A DNA stretch of 64,000 nt from Bacteroidota bacterium (GTDB lineage: Bacteria; Bacteroidota; Bacteroidia; Palsa-965), in contig JADBYT010000009.1 in NCBI GenBank assembly GCA_020402865.1, forward strand, positions 1 to 64,000. The letters are read 5' to 3'. The number at the start of each line of letters is the position of its first letter. Within the stretch, counting starts at the first letter, position 1. The position numbers and the translations under genes were made by a program. The notes under the pieces were generated by a model, which saw only the letters and a program-made list of their open reading frames with translations, did no database searches and was not told the DNA's origin. Below, piece after piece: positions 16,985-25,309 of this stretch.

Positions 16985-18757
16985 GTGAAAAAGAAAAACA
17001 ACCGCAAATCCGATCTGCTGAATCTCCTGCTGGGCGTGGGCATTATCGTGCTGCTCAATACGGCATCCAACTATATTTTTGCCCGTTTCGACCTCACCGC
17101 CGAAAAGCGTTACACGCTTGATGAAGGTACCCGCGATATGCTGGGCAAACTCAAAGATGTGGTGTTTGTGCAGGTGTATCTCGAAGGCGATTTTCCGCAG
17201 GGTGCCGGCGGCTTTAAACGGCTGCGCGACGAAACCCGCATCATGCTGGATGAATTCCGGGCATGGGGCGGCGACAACATTGAATACGAATTCATTGATC
17301 CGAACGAAAATCCCGATGCCGCCCAACGCCAGAAACTTGCCGAACAGCTTATGGAGCGCGGCCTGCTTCCGTTCGAAGTAAAAGTAAACGGCGAAGACGG
17401 AGCCACTTCCACACAGCGCATTTTTCCCGGCGCTATTGTCACCTACAATGCAAAGAAAACCGTCATCAACCTGCTCAGCACCCGTCGCGGCGCCAGTGGC
17501 GATGAACAACTGAACAACTCGGTGCAGGAGCTCGAATACGAGTTTTCAAACGCAATACGCAAACTCCAAACCGTAAACCGTCCGCGCGTAGCCGTGCTGC
17601 AGGGCCATGGCGAACTCGACTCACTTTACATGGCCGATTTTGCCGGCGCGCTGGGCGAGTATTACGATCTGGAATATGTAACCCTCAACGACCAGCTGCG
17701 TGGCCTGCGCGATACCATGCAAAAGGCCGATCAGATCCGAAACAAATATGCCGCCCTCATTGTAGCACGACCCGATACAGCCCTGAGCGACAAAGAACAG
17801 TTTATCGTGGATCAGTTTGTAATGTATGGCGGGCGCGTGCTGTGGATGGTGGATCCGGTGTATGTGGATCTGGACAGCCTTGCACTTACTGGCAATACTT
17901 ACGGACTGCCCAACACGCTTGGCGTAGAAGACATGCTTTTCCGCTGGGGCGCACGCCTGAACAGCAATCTGGTGCAGGATCGTTACAGCACACCCATAGC
18001 CATAAACGTAGCTCCGCCCGGCGCACAGCCGCGCATCGAACGCCGTCCGTGGCTTTTCTACCCCATGCTGCGGCCCGAAAGCCAGCACCCCATAGTGCGC
18101 AACCTCGATGCTATCCGCAGTACTTACCTGAGCACGGTAGATACCGTGGAAACCACCTCGCCGGTAAAGAAAACCATCCTGCTCACCAGCTCCAAAGAAT
18201 CGCGCGTGGTGAATACGCCCACCCGTATTTCACTCGCCATGACCCGCTTTCAGTTCGACCGGCGCATGCTCAACAAGCCGTTTCAGCCGGTTGCGGTATT
18301 GCTGGAAGGAAAGTTCGACTCGTACTTCAAAAGCAAATTTCTGCCGGCCGAGATCAAAACCAATCCCATTATCGGTTACAAGGAGCAAAGCCCCGAAACG
18401 CGTATGATTGTGATTGGCGACGGCGAAATTGCCGGAAACGATGTGCGCAACGGACAGGCCATGCCGCTGGGTTACGACCGCAATTCGCCGCAAAGCGGGG
18501 CATTGTACGCCAACAAGGAGTTTTTGCTCAACTGCATGAACTACCTGCTCGACGGGAAAGAGTTGCTTTCGCTTCGCTCGCGCGAGGTAAAACTTCGTTT
18601 GCTCGACCGCGACAGCATTTCGCAGCACCGTTTAAAATGGCAGGCCATAAATACAGGAGTGCCGGTAATTATTGTAGCACTCTTTGGCTTTGCGCGCATG
18701 ATTTTGCGCATCCGCCGCTATGGCAGCCGCAAGCCATTGCAACCGAAAACAACCTGA
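16985..18757 (+). CDS. gldG: Gliding-motility ABC transporter component GldG
   Basis: This 590-residue protein has an N-terminal membrane helix (about residues 12-30, LLLGVGIIVLLNTASNYIF) and the conserved opening RFDLTAEKRYTLDEGTRDML. A large periplasmic ABC-associated domain follows (VAVLQGHGELDSLYMADF; YGGRVLWMVDPV), and a C-terminal helix (about 560-578) is followed by a basic tail (RKPLQPK). That is the GldG/DUF7088-ABC_transp_aux arrangement. It starts with GTG, four bases after gldF. The operon probably continues across a 103-base gap into the DUF4340 gene at 18861, although that gap has its own promoter. Confidence 0.9.
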   Translation: MKKKNNRKSDLLNLLLGVGIIVLLNTASNYIFARFDLTAEKRYTLDEGTRDMLGKLKDVVFVQVYLEGDFPQGAGGFKRLRDETRIMLDEFRAWGGDNIEYEFIDPNENPDAAQRQKLAEQLMERGLLPFEVKVNGEDGATSTQRIFPGAIVTYNAKKTVINLLSTRRGASGDEQLNNSVQELEYEFSNAIRKLQTVNRPRVAVLQGHGELDSLYMADFAGALGEYYDLEYVTLNDQLRGLRDTMQKADQIRNKYAALIVARPDTALSDKEQFIVDQFVMYGGRVLWMVDPVYVDLDSLALTGNTYGLPNTLGVEDMLFRWGARLNSNLVQDRYSTPIAINVAPPGAQPRIERRPWLFYPMLRPESQHPIVRNLDAIRSTYLSTVDTVETTSPVKKTILLTSSKESRVVNTPTRISLAMTRFQFDRRMLNKPFQPVAVLLEGKFDSYFKSKFLPAEIKTNPIIGYKEQSPETRMIVIGDGEIAGNDVRNGQAMPLGYDRNSPQSGALYANKEFLLNCMNYLLDGKELLSLRSREVKLRLLDRDSISQHRLKWQAINTGVPVIIVALFGFARMILRIRRYGSRKPLQPKTT

Positions 18758-18799
18758 ATGCAACCGTCTGAAAATTGACGCTGACCACCGGCAAGTTTT

Positions 18800-18832
18800 T
18801 TTGCATTTGCCCGATTCCTGTGCCCATATTTG
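18800..18832 (+). promoter_or_regulatory. Bacteroidota promoter, -33 and -7 boxes
   Basis: TTTG (18800-18803), then 21 bases, then CATATTTG (18825-18832), a single mismatch to TAnnTTTG. It is correctly spaced and lies 28 bases before the ATG at 18861. Confidence 0.55.
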
Positions 18833-18860
18833 AAACGCCATCCCGCCAAATAATCTAAGT

Positions 18861-19895
18861 ATGAAAAAAGCATTACTCCCTTTACTCCTTGTGCTTGGCC
18901 TTGGCGGCCTTGTATTCTGGCTCGTTACCCGCAATAAGGGAACCACCCTAAGTGAAGAACTCCGCGATTTTGCGGTGAGTGATACCGCCTCGGTAACCAA
19001 AGTTTTCTTTGCCACCAAGCAACCCAAATCGCTTACACTTACCAAAGAAAGCAACGGCACCTGGCTGATAAATGGTAAATACCCCGTTCGCCGCGATGCG
19101 ATGAAAATACTCATGAACACCATTCATGGCCTTTCCGTACGCGAACCGGTGAGCCGTCTGGCTAAAGAAAATATCATCAAAAACCTCGCCGCCAGCGGCA
19201 CCAAAGTCGAAATTTATCAGGGCGATAAACTAGCCAAAGTCTATTTCGTAGGCGGCGAAACACCCGACATGCTGGGCACTTACATGCTGCTGCGTGATGC
19301 TGAAACCGGTGCAAACTCATCGGAGCCGTTTATTATGGAACTCAAAGGCTTTAACGGCTACCTCACTCCGCGCTATTCCACCAATCCCGACGACTGGCGC
19401 GAGCGGACGGTGTTTAAGTATTTTGTGCCCAACATCCGCTCCATCAAAGTAGAACACCGTGCTTCAAAGGAACAGTCGTTTGAAGTGCGCCAGACCTCGC
19501 CAAGTAACGGTTTCGGACTTTATTCCACCAGCGGACAGCCCCTGCCGTTTGACACGGTAGCCGTGAAACAATATTTGTCGTATTTCAATTTCATTGGTCA
19601 CGAAGGACTCGCTGTCAATCTCAAACCCACGCAGCAGGATTCAATACTACGCAGCACACCTGAGCATATTATTACGGTTACCGATGCGCAGGGTAAAGTA
19701 AACCGCGTGGCCTTGTACCTGAAAAAGAACGATGGCATGGCCCCGCAGGATTCCACCGCAGCCATGCCGCCAGCCTACGACCCCGACAGAATGTATGCTT
19801 ACAGCAGCATGGAAAAGGAAATGGTGCAGGTACAATACTTCGTATTCGGCAAACTGCTTATTACACCTGAATATTTCAGGAAGGCCGGGGAATAG
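18861..19895 (+). CDS. DUF4340 domain-containing protein
   Basis: This 344-residue protein has an N-terminal membrane anchor (about residues 4-22, LLPLLLVLGLGGLVFWLV), then a repeated beta-rich body. It has the DUF4340 pattern VTKVFFATKQPKSLTLTKES ... GTWLINGKYPVRRDAMKILM, repeated in weaker form later (IRSIKVEHRASKEQSFEVRQ). DUF4340 proteins are commonly found beside GldG-type ABC exporter genes and are thought to be periplasmic partners. Placement just after gldFG supports that here. The exact role is unknown. Confidence 0.85.
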   Translation: MKKALLPLLLVLGLGGLVFWLVTRNKGTTLSEELRDFAVSDTASVTKVFFATKQPKSLTLTKESNGTWLINGKYPVRRDAMKILMNTIHGLSVREPVSRLAKENIIKNLAASGTKVEIYQGDKLAKVYFVGGETPDMLGTYMLLRDAETGANSSEPFIMELKGFNGYLTPRYSTNPDDWRERTVFKYFVPNIRSIKVEHRASKEQSFEVRQTSPSNGFGLYSTSGQPLPFDTVAVKQYLSYFNFIGHEGLAVNLKPTQQDSILRSTPEHIITVTDAQGKVNRVALYLKKNDGMAPQDSTAAMPPAYDPDRMYAYSSMEKEMVQVQYFVFGKLLITPEYFRKAGE

Positions 19896-19932
19896 ATTTT
19901 CGGATAATTTTTGGTTTTTTTTGGAGAAACCC

Positions 19933-19964
19933 TTGACAAGGGGTGTGGGCGGATTATACCTTTG
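19933..19964 (+). promoter_or_regulatory. Near-consensus Bacteroidota promoter
   Basis: TTG (19933-19935), 21 bases, then TACCTTTG (19957-19964). This is the best -33/-7 pair in the window. It drives the two-gene unit starting at 19989. Confidence 0.75.
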
Positions 19965-19988
19965 GGGAAATTAAAAAAGGAAGAAAAC

Positions 19989-20267
19989 ATGAAGGAAGCT
20001 AAAGAGTCGGTTGAAATTTCATCCATAATTAACCACAAAAATGGCGAGGTTACTTTATTCCTCTCCAACATTTCCGGCGGTCCCATTGTTACCGGCAAAA
20101 ACATGGAAGACGCCAAATCCAAAATGAAAGATGCATTCGGCATCAGCCTCGTAGCTGCTTCTTTCGAAGATGGCATACACGCCATACACGCCAAAAATAG
20201 TTTGCTTGATCTGGAAGAGAAGTTGAAAATCAATGATGTGAAGTTGAACCAGAAATTTGCAAACTGA
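19989..20267 (+). CDS. Small HicB-like protein
   Basis: This 92-residue protein begins MKEAKESVEISSIIN. Its core, GEVTLFLSNISGGPIVTG then NMEDAKSKMKDAFGI, resembles the HicB/UPF0150 fold: a beta-hairpin, a Gly-rich turn, then an EA-rich helix. No DNA-binding helix-turn-helix or arc domain is visible after it. The ATG at 19989 follows AAAAAAGGAAGAAA and a near-consensus promoter. Its stop overlaps the next start (TGATG), so the two proteins are coupled. An antitoxin or small-regulator role is inference from the fold and operon layout only. Confidence 0.72.
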   Translation: MKEAKESVEISSIINHKNGEVTLFLSNISGGPIVTGKNMEDAKSKMKDAFGISLVAASFEDGIHAIHAKNSLLDLEEKLKINDVKLNQKFAN

Positions 20268-20596
20268 TGCTGAGAAGACGATCCCTCGAAACCATACTCG
20301 AAGAAAACGGCTGTTTCCGCAAATCACTCCGCGGCTTAAAAAATGATTATCCCGAAATTTATGCAGCATTAAAGGCTGGTTGTATGGCAGTAGAAGCCTA
20401 TACCATGCTTGAAGTATTAGAAAACCGATGGCAAAGTCTGGATCAGCATTATTCCATCTGGTTAAAATCGGGTCTTGATTATCCGATTGTGCTTGAAATT
20501 AAAGACGAGTATCCCGAACCGGAAGTAATGATACTCGCGCAGAAGCTGGGTATTGCAGCAGAAATTTTGCAGGAAATAAGCGAAGCTACTCATTAA
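20267..20596 (+). CDS. Small protein of unknown function, partner of the HicB-like gene
   Basis: This 109-residue, mostly helical, acidic protein (LKNDYPEIYAALKAGCMAVE; LEVLENRWQSLDQHYSIWLK; DEYPEPEVMILAQKLGIAAE) has no signal peptide or membrane helix. I do not recognise it. It has no HicA double-stranded RNA-binding motif (a His in a GSH-type context), so it is not an obvious HicA toxin. The one-base stop/start overlap with the gene upstream implies co-translation. Confidence 0.68.
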   Translation: MLRRRSLETILEENGCFRKSLRGLKNDYPEIYAALKAGCMAVEAYTMLEVLENRWQSLDQHYSIWLKSGLDYPIVLEIKDEYPEPEVMILAQKLGIAAEILQEISEATH

Positions 20597-20651
20597 CAAT
20601 TAATTGAACTCAACTTCAACTTGTTAACACCTGTTCAAAAGTTGGTTAAAA

Positions 20652-20681
20652 AATGCGGGGCAATGCCCCGCATTCGGTTTT
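20652..20681. terminator. GC-rich hairpin before dnaN
   Basis: AATGCGGGGC (20652-20661) and GCCCCGCATT (20665-20674) form a perfect 10-base stem with a 3-base loop, followed by CGGTTTT. It probably ends the 19989-20596 operon. It lies only 16 bases before the dnaN -7 box, so an operator or attenuator role is also open. Confidence 0.6.
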
Positions 20682-20689
20682 GAAAGGGC

Positions 20690-20697
20690 TAATTTTG
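20690..20697 (+). promoter_or_regulatory. -7 box of dnaN
   Basis: TAATTTTG matches TAnnTTTG, 24 bases before the ATG at 20722. Confidence 0.6.
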
Positions 20698-20721
20698 CAG
20701 GATAATTACATAAAACCAGCT

Positions 20722-21864
20722 ATGAAATTTATTGTTTCCAGTTCAACACTGCTTCGCCAGCTTCAGATGCTGAACGGTGTGCTCAACTCCAGCAACACCC
20801 TTCCTATACTTGATAATTTCCTTTTTGAAATAGACAAGGGGCAGCTTACCGTTTCGGCTTCCGACCTGGAAACAACCATGACCACACAGCTCAATGTGGA
20901 GTCGAAAGACAGCGGTAATGTAGCTGTGCCGGCAAAACTGCTCATTGACACCCTCAAAACATTCCCCGAGCAGCCACTTACATTTTCGGTTGACAAAAAG
21001 CGTTTTGCCATTGAAATTGCCTCTGACCACGGTAAGTACAAAATCACCGGTCAGAATGGCGATGAATTCCCCAAAGCGCCTTCACTCGAAAACGCCAACA
21101 ACATTGAAATGGATGCCAGCGTGCTTTCACGCGCGGTGGCCAAAACCATTTTTGCCGCCGGTAACGATGAGCTCCGCCCCGTAATGTCGGGTGTGTTTGT
21201 GCAGTTTACCGAAGAAAACGCCACTTTTGTGGCTACCGACGCACACAAACTGGTACGCTACCGCCGCAGTGATGTAAAATCAACCGGTGCCGCTTCATTT
21301 ATTCTTCCCCGCAAACCGCTCAACCTGCTCAAAAATATTCTGAACAGCGTGGAAGGCATTGTACGCATTGAGTACAATCCCACCAACGCACGCTTCTCGT
21401 GGGGCATCGCTGCCGACGGCACCGTGGGTACCACACTTGTGTGCCGCCTCATTGATGGTAAATACCCGAATTACGAAGCCGTAATTCCCAAAAACAACCC
21501 CAACAAACTGAGCATTGATTCCGGCGCCCTGCTCGGCTCCATTCGCCGTGTATCTATATTCGCCAACAAAACCACCCATCAGGTACGCCTCAAAATTGCC
21601 GGCAGCGAACTCAATATCTCCGCCGAAGACCTCGACTTCTCCAACGAAGCCGTAGAACGCCTCACCTGCTCCTACTCCGGCGACGATATGGAAATCGGCT
21701 TCAACTCCAAGTTCCTGCTCGATATGCTTACCAACGTGGACAGCGACGAAGTAGTGATCGAACTCTCGGCACCCAACCGCGCAGGTATTCTTCTGCCCGG
21801 CAACAAAGCCAACGACGCCGAAGACACACTCATGCTTGTAATGCCTGTAATGCTCAACAACTAA
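20722..21864 (+). CDS. dnaN: DNA polymerase III beta subunit (sliding clamp)
   Basis: This 380-residue protein consists of three clamp domains in order: MKFIVSSSTLLRQLQMLNGV with the NTLPILDNFL motif, the middle domain (LSRAVAKTIFAAGNDELRPVMSGV) and the last domain (SIRRVSIFANKTTHQVRLKI). It ends with a clamp-typical tail (AEDTLMLVMPVMLNN). It encircles DNA and tethers the replicative polymerase. The ATG at 20722 is used because upstream residues do not match the family and a TAATTTTG box precedes it. No dnaA, recF or oriC-like DnaA boxes are visible nearby, so the gene sits apart from any origin cluster. Confidence 0.95.
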   Translation: MKFIVSSSTLLRQLQMLNGVLNSSNTLPILDNFLFEIDKGQLTVSASDLETTMTTQLNVESKDSGNVAVPAKLLIDTLKTFPEQPLTFSVDKKRFAIEIASDHGKYKITGQNGDEFPKAPSLENANNIEMDASVLSRAVAKTIFAAGNDELRPVMSGVFVQFTEENATFVATDAHKLVRYRRSDVKSTGAASFILPRKPLNLLKNILNSVEGIVRIEYNPTNARFSWGIAADGTVGTTLVCRLIDGKYPNYEAVIPKNNPNKLSIDSGALLGSIRRVSIFANKTTHQVRLKIAGSELNISAEDLDFSNEAVERLTCSYSGDDMEIGFNSKFLLDMLTNVDSDEVVIELSAPNRAGILLPGNKANDAEDTLMLVMPVMLNN

Positions 21865-21892
21865 GCATACCCCGGTTTTATATACAACATTG

Positions 21893-21922
21893 CGGAGAGG
21901 TAAATAACCTCTCCGTTTTTTT
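21893..21922 (+). terminator. Intrinsic terminator after dnaN
   Basis: CGGAGAGGT (21893-21901) pairs with ACCTCTCCG (21907-21915) and is followed by seven T residues. Confidence 0.92.
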
Positions 21923-21936
21923 ATTACCTTAATCCA

Positions 21937-22428
21937 ATGACTGAAATAGATAGCCCCGAAAAGCCGGATGAAATGCCCGATTTCCCGGATGATCTGATCA
22001 CCATAGCCCGCTTTTATTACCTCTACGAAGCCGAATTGCTGGCTGGTAAACTCGAAGCCGAAGGCATTGAAGCATTTATTCCCGATGCCATGACCATAAG
22101 TGTGGATCCGTTTCTGGCCAATACCCTTGGCGGCATCCGCGTACAAATACGTCAGGCCGATGCCGCACAGGCGCAGACAGTACTTGCTGCCCTGCAAGAA
22201 AACAAGACGCCGCAACCCGGCAAGCCCGAATTTGTAACACACAACGGCAAAAAAATGCGCCTCAACAAAGGTGTGTGCATGGAGTGCGATGCCGCCGGCA
22301 TTTACATTACGGTGCAGCCGTTTTGGCGTTCAATTCTATCGGGTGTGGTGGCGCTGGGTATTGACCTGCCTTTATCGCCGCCGCGTATTTGCTGGTGCAG
22401 CGAATGCAATGCCGAATGGAAGTTGTAA
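21937..22428 (+). CDS. DUF2007-type protein with a Cys-rich tail
   Basis: This 163-residue cytoplasmic protein has a DUF2007 (putative signal-transducing) core at about residues 20-85: ITIARFYYLYEAELLAGKLE, GIEAFIPDAM and LGGIRVQIRQADAAQA. After a spacer it has a second part with CMEC (about residue 112) and CWCSEC near the end, a possible zinc-ribbon-like set with a short hydrophobic stretch between. Function is unknown. A weak -7-like box lies before the ATG, just past the dnaN terminator. Confidence 0.75.
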   Translation: MTEIDSPEKPDEMPDFPDDLITIARFYYLYEAELLAGKLEAEGIEAFIPDAMTISVDPFLANTLGGIRVQIRQADAAQAQTVLAALQENKTPQPGKPEFVTHNGKKMRLNKGVCMECDAAGIYITVQPFWRSILSGVVALGIDLPLSPPRICWCSECNAEWKL

Positions 22429-22452
22429 ACTAATGCAGCGCGAAAAGTGCAA

Positions 22453-23139
22453 CTATGCTTTCCGGCCGCGCAGCATTTCGCGTTTGCCGGGTGGACCTTG
22501 CAGACGTTCCACCATAAATCCGGCGGCCTGAATGTTACGGCGCACCTGACCTTTGGCGCAGTAGGTGGTTAGTATGCCGCCGGTATCCAATGCAAAATAC
22601 ATTTTCTCAAATACCTCCTGTGTCCACAATTCAGGCTGTACACGCGGGGCGAAAGCATCAAAATAAATCAACTCAAATTCGCCGGGCTTTGGTGTAAATG
22701 CATCAAGTGTGCAGTGCATTTTTTGCAACGTAAATCCGGTAGTAATCGGAACGGCTTCATTCCACACCGCATCATGCAATTGCGCAAACACGGTTGCATC
22801 GCCCTGCGCGCCTTCGTGCAAGGCATAGTTGAGCTGTGTGGCCTGCTGCGGATCAACCGGATAGGCTTCGAGCGACGTGTAATGCACTTGCGCATGGCCT
22901 GTTGCCAGCAAAGTAAGCCAGGCATTTAATCCGGTGCCGAAACCAATTTCGAGAATGCGCAATGCCTGCCTTTTTTTAAGCGCCTCGTCAAACCCCATGC
23001 GCATAAATACAAGCAGTGATTCCTGTATCGCACCGTGCACTGAATGATAATGTTCATTCAGTGCCGGTACGAACAGCGAGTGAGAGCCGTCGGCCGTAAG
23101 GATAAGTTCACGGTGACTGAAATCATTGCTCATGCGCAT
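22453..23139 (-). CDS. mnmD: tRNA 5-methylaminomethyl-2-thiouridine methyltransferase MnmD
   Basis: This 228-residue DUF752-family SAM enzyme performs the last methylation of the wobble uridine modification mnm5s2U in tRNAs for Lys, Glu and Gln. SAM-binding motif I is ILEIGFGTGLNAWLTLLA. The MnmD signature strings FDAFAPRVQPELWTQEVF and TYCAKGQVRRNIQAAGF are clear, and it ends in the typical GPPGKREMLRG loop. It is the stand-alone form without the MnmC oxidase domain. The start may be the second ATG (23133). It begins five bases after the LacI-type regulator stop, so the two may be co-transcribed. Confidence 0.9.
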   Translation of the reverse strand: MRMSNDFSHRELILTADGSHSLFVPALNEHYHSVHGAIQESLLVFMRMGFDEALKKRQALRILEIGFGTGLNAWLTLLATGHAQVHYTSLEAYPVDPQQATQLNYALHEGAQGDATVFAQLHDAVWNEAVPITTGFTLQKMHCTLDAFTPKPGEFELIYFDAFAPRVQPELWTQEVFEKMYFALDTGGILTTYCAKGQVRRNIQAAGFMVERLQGPPGKREMLRGRKA

Positions 23140-23144
23140 GCAGG

Positions 23145-24167
23145 TTACACCGATCGCCTGATTTTGAGTTCGGCATCGAGAACGATGCTGTGCGCTTCGG
23201 CAGGCGATTTTGATTTGTTGATGAGTGCCAGCAGGAGCTCGGCAGCTTCGCGGCCAATGGATTCGGCCGGCTGAGCCATTGCGGTGAGCGGCGGCTGCAA
23301 GAGCGGAAACACATCAATATCGTCAAAGCTGACCAGCGCCACTTCGTCGGGAATGTGTTTGCCTGCTTCGCGCAGGGCATTAATTGCCGCAATGGCAAGG
23401 CGGTTGTTTGCCGTAAAAATGGCATCCACCGCATCAGGCCCCTGCGTAAGCTCCTTTACGGCCGCCGCAGTGGCTTTGTCAACATCGCTGAAAGGCACTT
23501 CGCGCAAAAGATTGGTGATGTCGGCCATGCCGGCCTTCGCCAGTGCATCTTTCCACCCAAGCACACGGTCGCGCACCGAACTGAGGTGGGAAGGCCCGAT
23601 AGAAAGCATGGCAATACGCTTGCGCCCTGCAGCAATCAGATGCTCAACTGCCTTTTCGGCACCTGAGCGGTTGTTTACGCCCACAAACTGCCGGTTTAAA
23701 CCCGGCAAATCGCGGTCGATAAACACCAGCGGATAGTTTTGCTCAATCATTTCCGAAAACGGCTGTACATCAGTTTGTGCTGTACACACAATAATGCCTG
23801 CTGCACGCTGGCTTTGCCGGATAATGTGCAGCAACTGATTTTCGCGCGCCGTATCTTCATCGGCACTGCACACCATCAGGTAATAACCGGCTGTAGAAGC
23901 GGCATCCTCAATGCTGCGGGCTATGCGCGAGAAAAAAGGGTTGGAAATGTCGGGCACTATCAGCCCGATAATTTTTGTGCGTCCCGTACGCAGTGAACTG
24001 GCTACACTGTTGGGGACATAATTCAACTCGGCAGCTAATTTTCTTACCGCTTCCTGAGTTTCTTTCTTAATCCCAAACTGGCTACCTTTTCCGCTCAAAA
24101 CCAGTGAGACTAAAGTTGGCGATACGCCAAGCTTACGGGCAATTTCGGCCATCGAAACCTTTGCCAT
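23145..24167 (-). CDS. LacI-family transcriptional regulator
   Basis: This 340-residue protein has an N-terminal LacI helix-turn-helix (VSMAEIARKLGVSPTLVSLV, then the hinge YVPNSVASSLRTGRTKIIGL). A periplasmic-binding-protein-like effector domain follows (VPDISNPFFSRIARSIEDAA; LVFIDRDLPG; DAIFTANNRLAIAAINAL; VALVSFDDIDVF). Such proteins usually repress sugar-use genes in response to a sugar, but no sugar operon lies beside it. Upstream, two TTAGTAA copies (24261-24267 and 24273-24279) are spaced 12 bases apart and could form part of an operator. That link is speculative. Confidence 0.92.
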   Translation of the reverse strand: MAKVSMAEIARKLGVSPTLVSLVLSGKGSQFGIKKETQEAVRKLAAELNYVPNSVASSLRTGRTKIIGLIVPDISNPFFSRIARSIEDAASTAGYYLMVCSADEDTARENQLLHIIRQSQRAAGIIVCTAQTDVQPFSEMIEQNYPLVFIDRDLPGLNRQFVGVNNRSGAEKAVEHLIAAGRKRIAMLSIGPSHLSSVRDRVLGWKDALAKAGMADITNLLREVPFSDVDKATAAAVKELTQGPDAVDAIFTANNRLAIAAINALREAGKHIPDEVALVSFDDIDVFPLLQPPLTAMAQPAESIGREAAELLLALINKSKSPAEAHSIVLDAELKIRRSV

Positions 24168-24319
24168 ACACTAAATCGGAAGCTGTGAGAATCGGGGGGA
24201 AAAGGTCGATGCAGCATTCCGGATGTAAAACTAATCCATTCGGCCGAACCGCAAAATTGTTTAGTAAAAAAATTAGTAACTGGGCGTTTTTAACTGTTAA
24301 GAGGTAATCTAAACACCCT

Positions 24320-24625
24320 TTATCGCTTCAGCAGCCCCAGTCCGACAGGAAATACAATATAAGCGGCACCGGCTACAATGTATATCCATACCAGCAGCCT
24401 GAAGGCAATATTGCGCGGGGCTTTGCGTGTGAGCCAAACAGCACCAAGGCAAAGGGGTTGTAAAAAGAGATTAAGCCAGAACGCAACAGCCATTCCGGTA
24501 CTTGTTTGCCCCGGAGTATGCGTTTCGGCATTGAGCATAAAGAGGAAGAAAATCAAACCTGCCAGACCAGCGATTAATGCTGTGTTGAGCAGTCTTGATT
24601 TAGAATTTGGAAATGCCTGACGCAT
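24320..24625 (-). CDS. Small membrane protein, three predicted helices
   Basis: This 101-residue protein has hydrophobic segments at about 13-31 (LNTALIAGLAGLIFFLFML), 47-66 (AVAFWLNLFLQPLCLGAVWL) and 77-97 (LLVWIYIVAGAAYIVFPVGL). A basic N-terminus and KAPR loop suggest the N-terminus faces the cytoplasm. The family is not recognised. It stands alone between two divergent units. Confidence 0.65.
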   Translation of the reverse strand: MRQAFPNSKSRLLNTALIAGLAGLIFFLFMLNAETHTPGQTSTGMAVAFWLNLFLQPLCLGAVWLTRKAPRNIAFRLLVWIYIVAGAAYIVFPVGLGLLKR

Positions 24626-24712
24626 AAAACGAATTTATACAAAAACTCACTTCACTGCCCGAACATTTTGTACAAATGCATGTGCGGCATAGTTTTCGCG
24701 TATTTTTACCCT

Positions 24713-25309
24713 ATGAATAAAAAATCGTTTTCCCTTGCGGCCTGCCTGTTGCTGGCTGTTTTTATTCTTCAAAGCAATAAATGCGAGAAAAAAGACGCCA
24801 CACAGCAAACTGCATCGGCCGATATGGACCGGGTGCGCGACTCGATGCTGAAAGCAGATTCGCTGAGGGCAGCCTATGAAGCAGCTAAACGCGATTCGGT
24901 GCGTATAGCCGACGCGCAAGCATATAAGGCCTTGCAAGAGGATTCGACTCTTAAAGCCGACAGTGCCGCTGCCGCACAAATGCATCAGCACCGTCCGCAC
25001 CCGCCGGCTTTACCGGTGGCGCCTGCTTATAAGGAAGGCCGTGCCGCACTCGATAAGTTTCTGACCGATAATACACGCTATCCCGAGCAGGCGAAGAAAA
25101 ACAACATTACCGGCTTTGTGGTAGTTAGTTTTCTTGTAAAAACGGATGGCACACTTACTGATTTCCGCATACTCAAAAGCCTCGGCTACGGATGCGACGA
25201 AGAAGCATTGCGTGTGGCCAAACTCATGCCGCCATGGAACCCCGGCCGAAAAGACGGAAAAACGGTGGCGATGGAAATGAACGTAACCGTAAAATTCGGC
25301 ACAAAATGA
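24713..25309 (+). CDS. TonB C-terminal-domain protein with N-terminal membrane anchor
   Basis: This 198-residue protein has a hydrophobic N-terminal segment (SLAACLLLAVFIL), a charged helical stretch rich in DSxxA and Lys/Glu (about 30-95), and a TonB-type C-terminal domain (about 105-198). That domain shows YPEQAKKNNITGFVVVSFLV, the TDGTLTDFRILKSLG turn, CDEEALRVAKLMPPWNPGRK and VKF at the end. Such domains normally contact outer-membrane receptors. A Cys at about residue 24 (SNKC) is not a good lipobox because Lys precedes it. The ATG at 24713 follows a TATTTTTA box after four bases. It overlaps the next gene (ATGA). Confidence 0.8.
   Translation: MNKKSFSLAACLLLAVFILQSNKCEKKDATQQTASADMDRVRDSMLKADSLRAAYEAAKRDSVRIADAQAYKALQEDSTLKADSAAAAQMHQHRPHPPALPVAPAYKEGRAALDKFLTDNTRYPEQAKKNNITGFVVVSFLVKTDGTLTDFRILKSLGYGCDEEALRVAKLMPPWNPGRKDGKTVAMEMNVTVKFGTK

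Noticed and set aside
20722-21864. Replication origin near dnaN
   Set aside because: No dnaA, recF or gyrB gene and no cluster of DnaA-box-like sequences is visible in the flanks.
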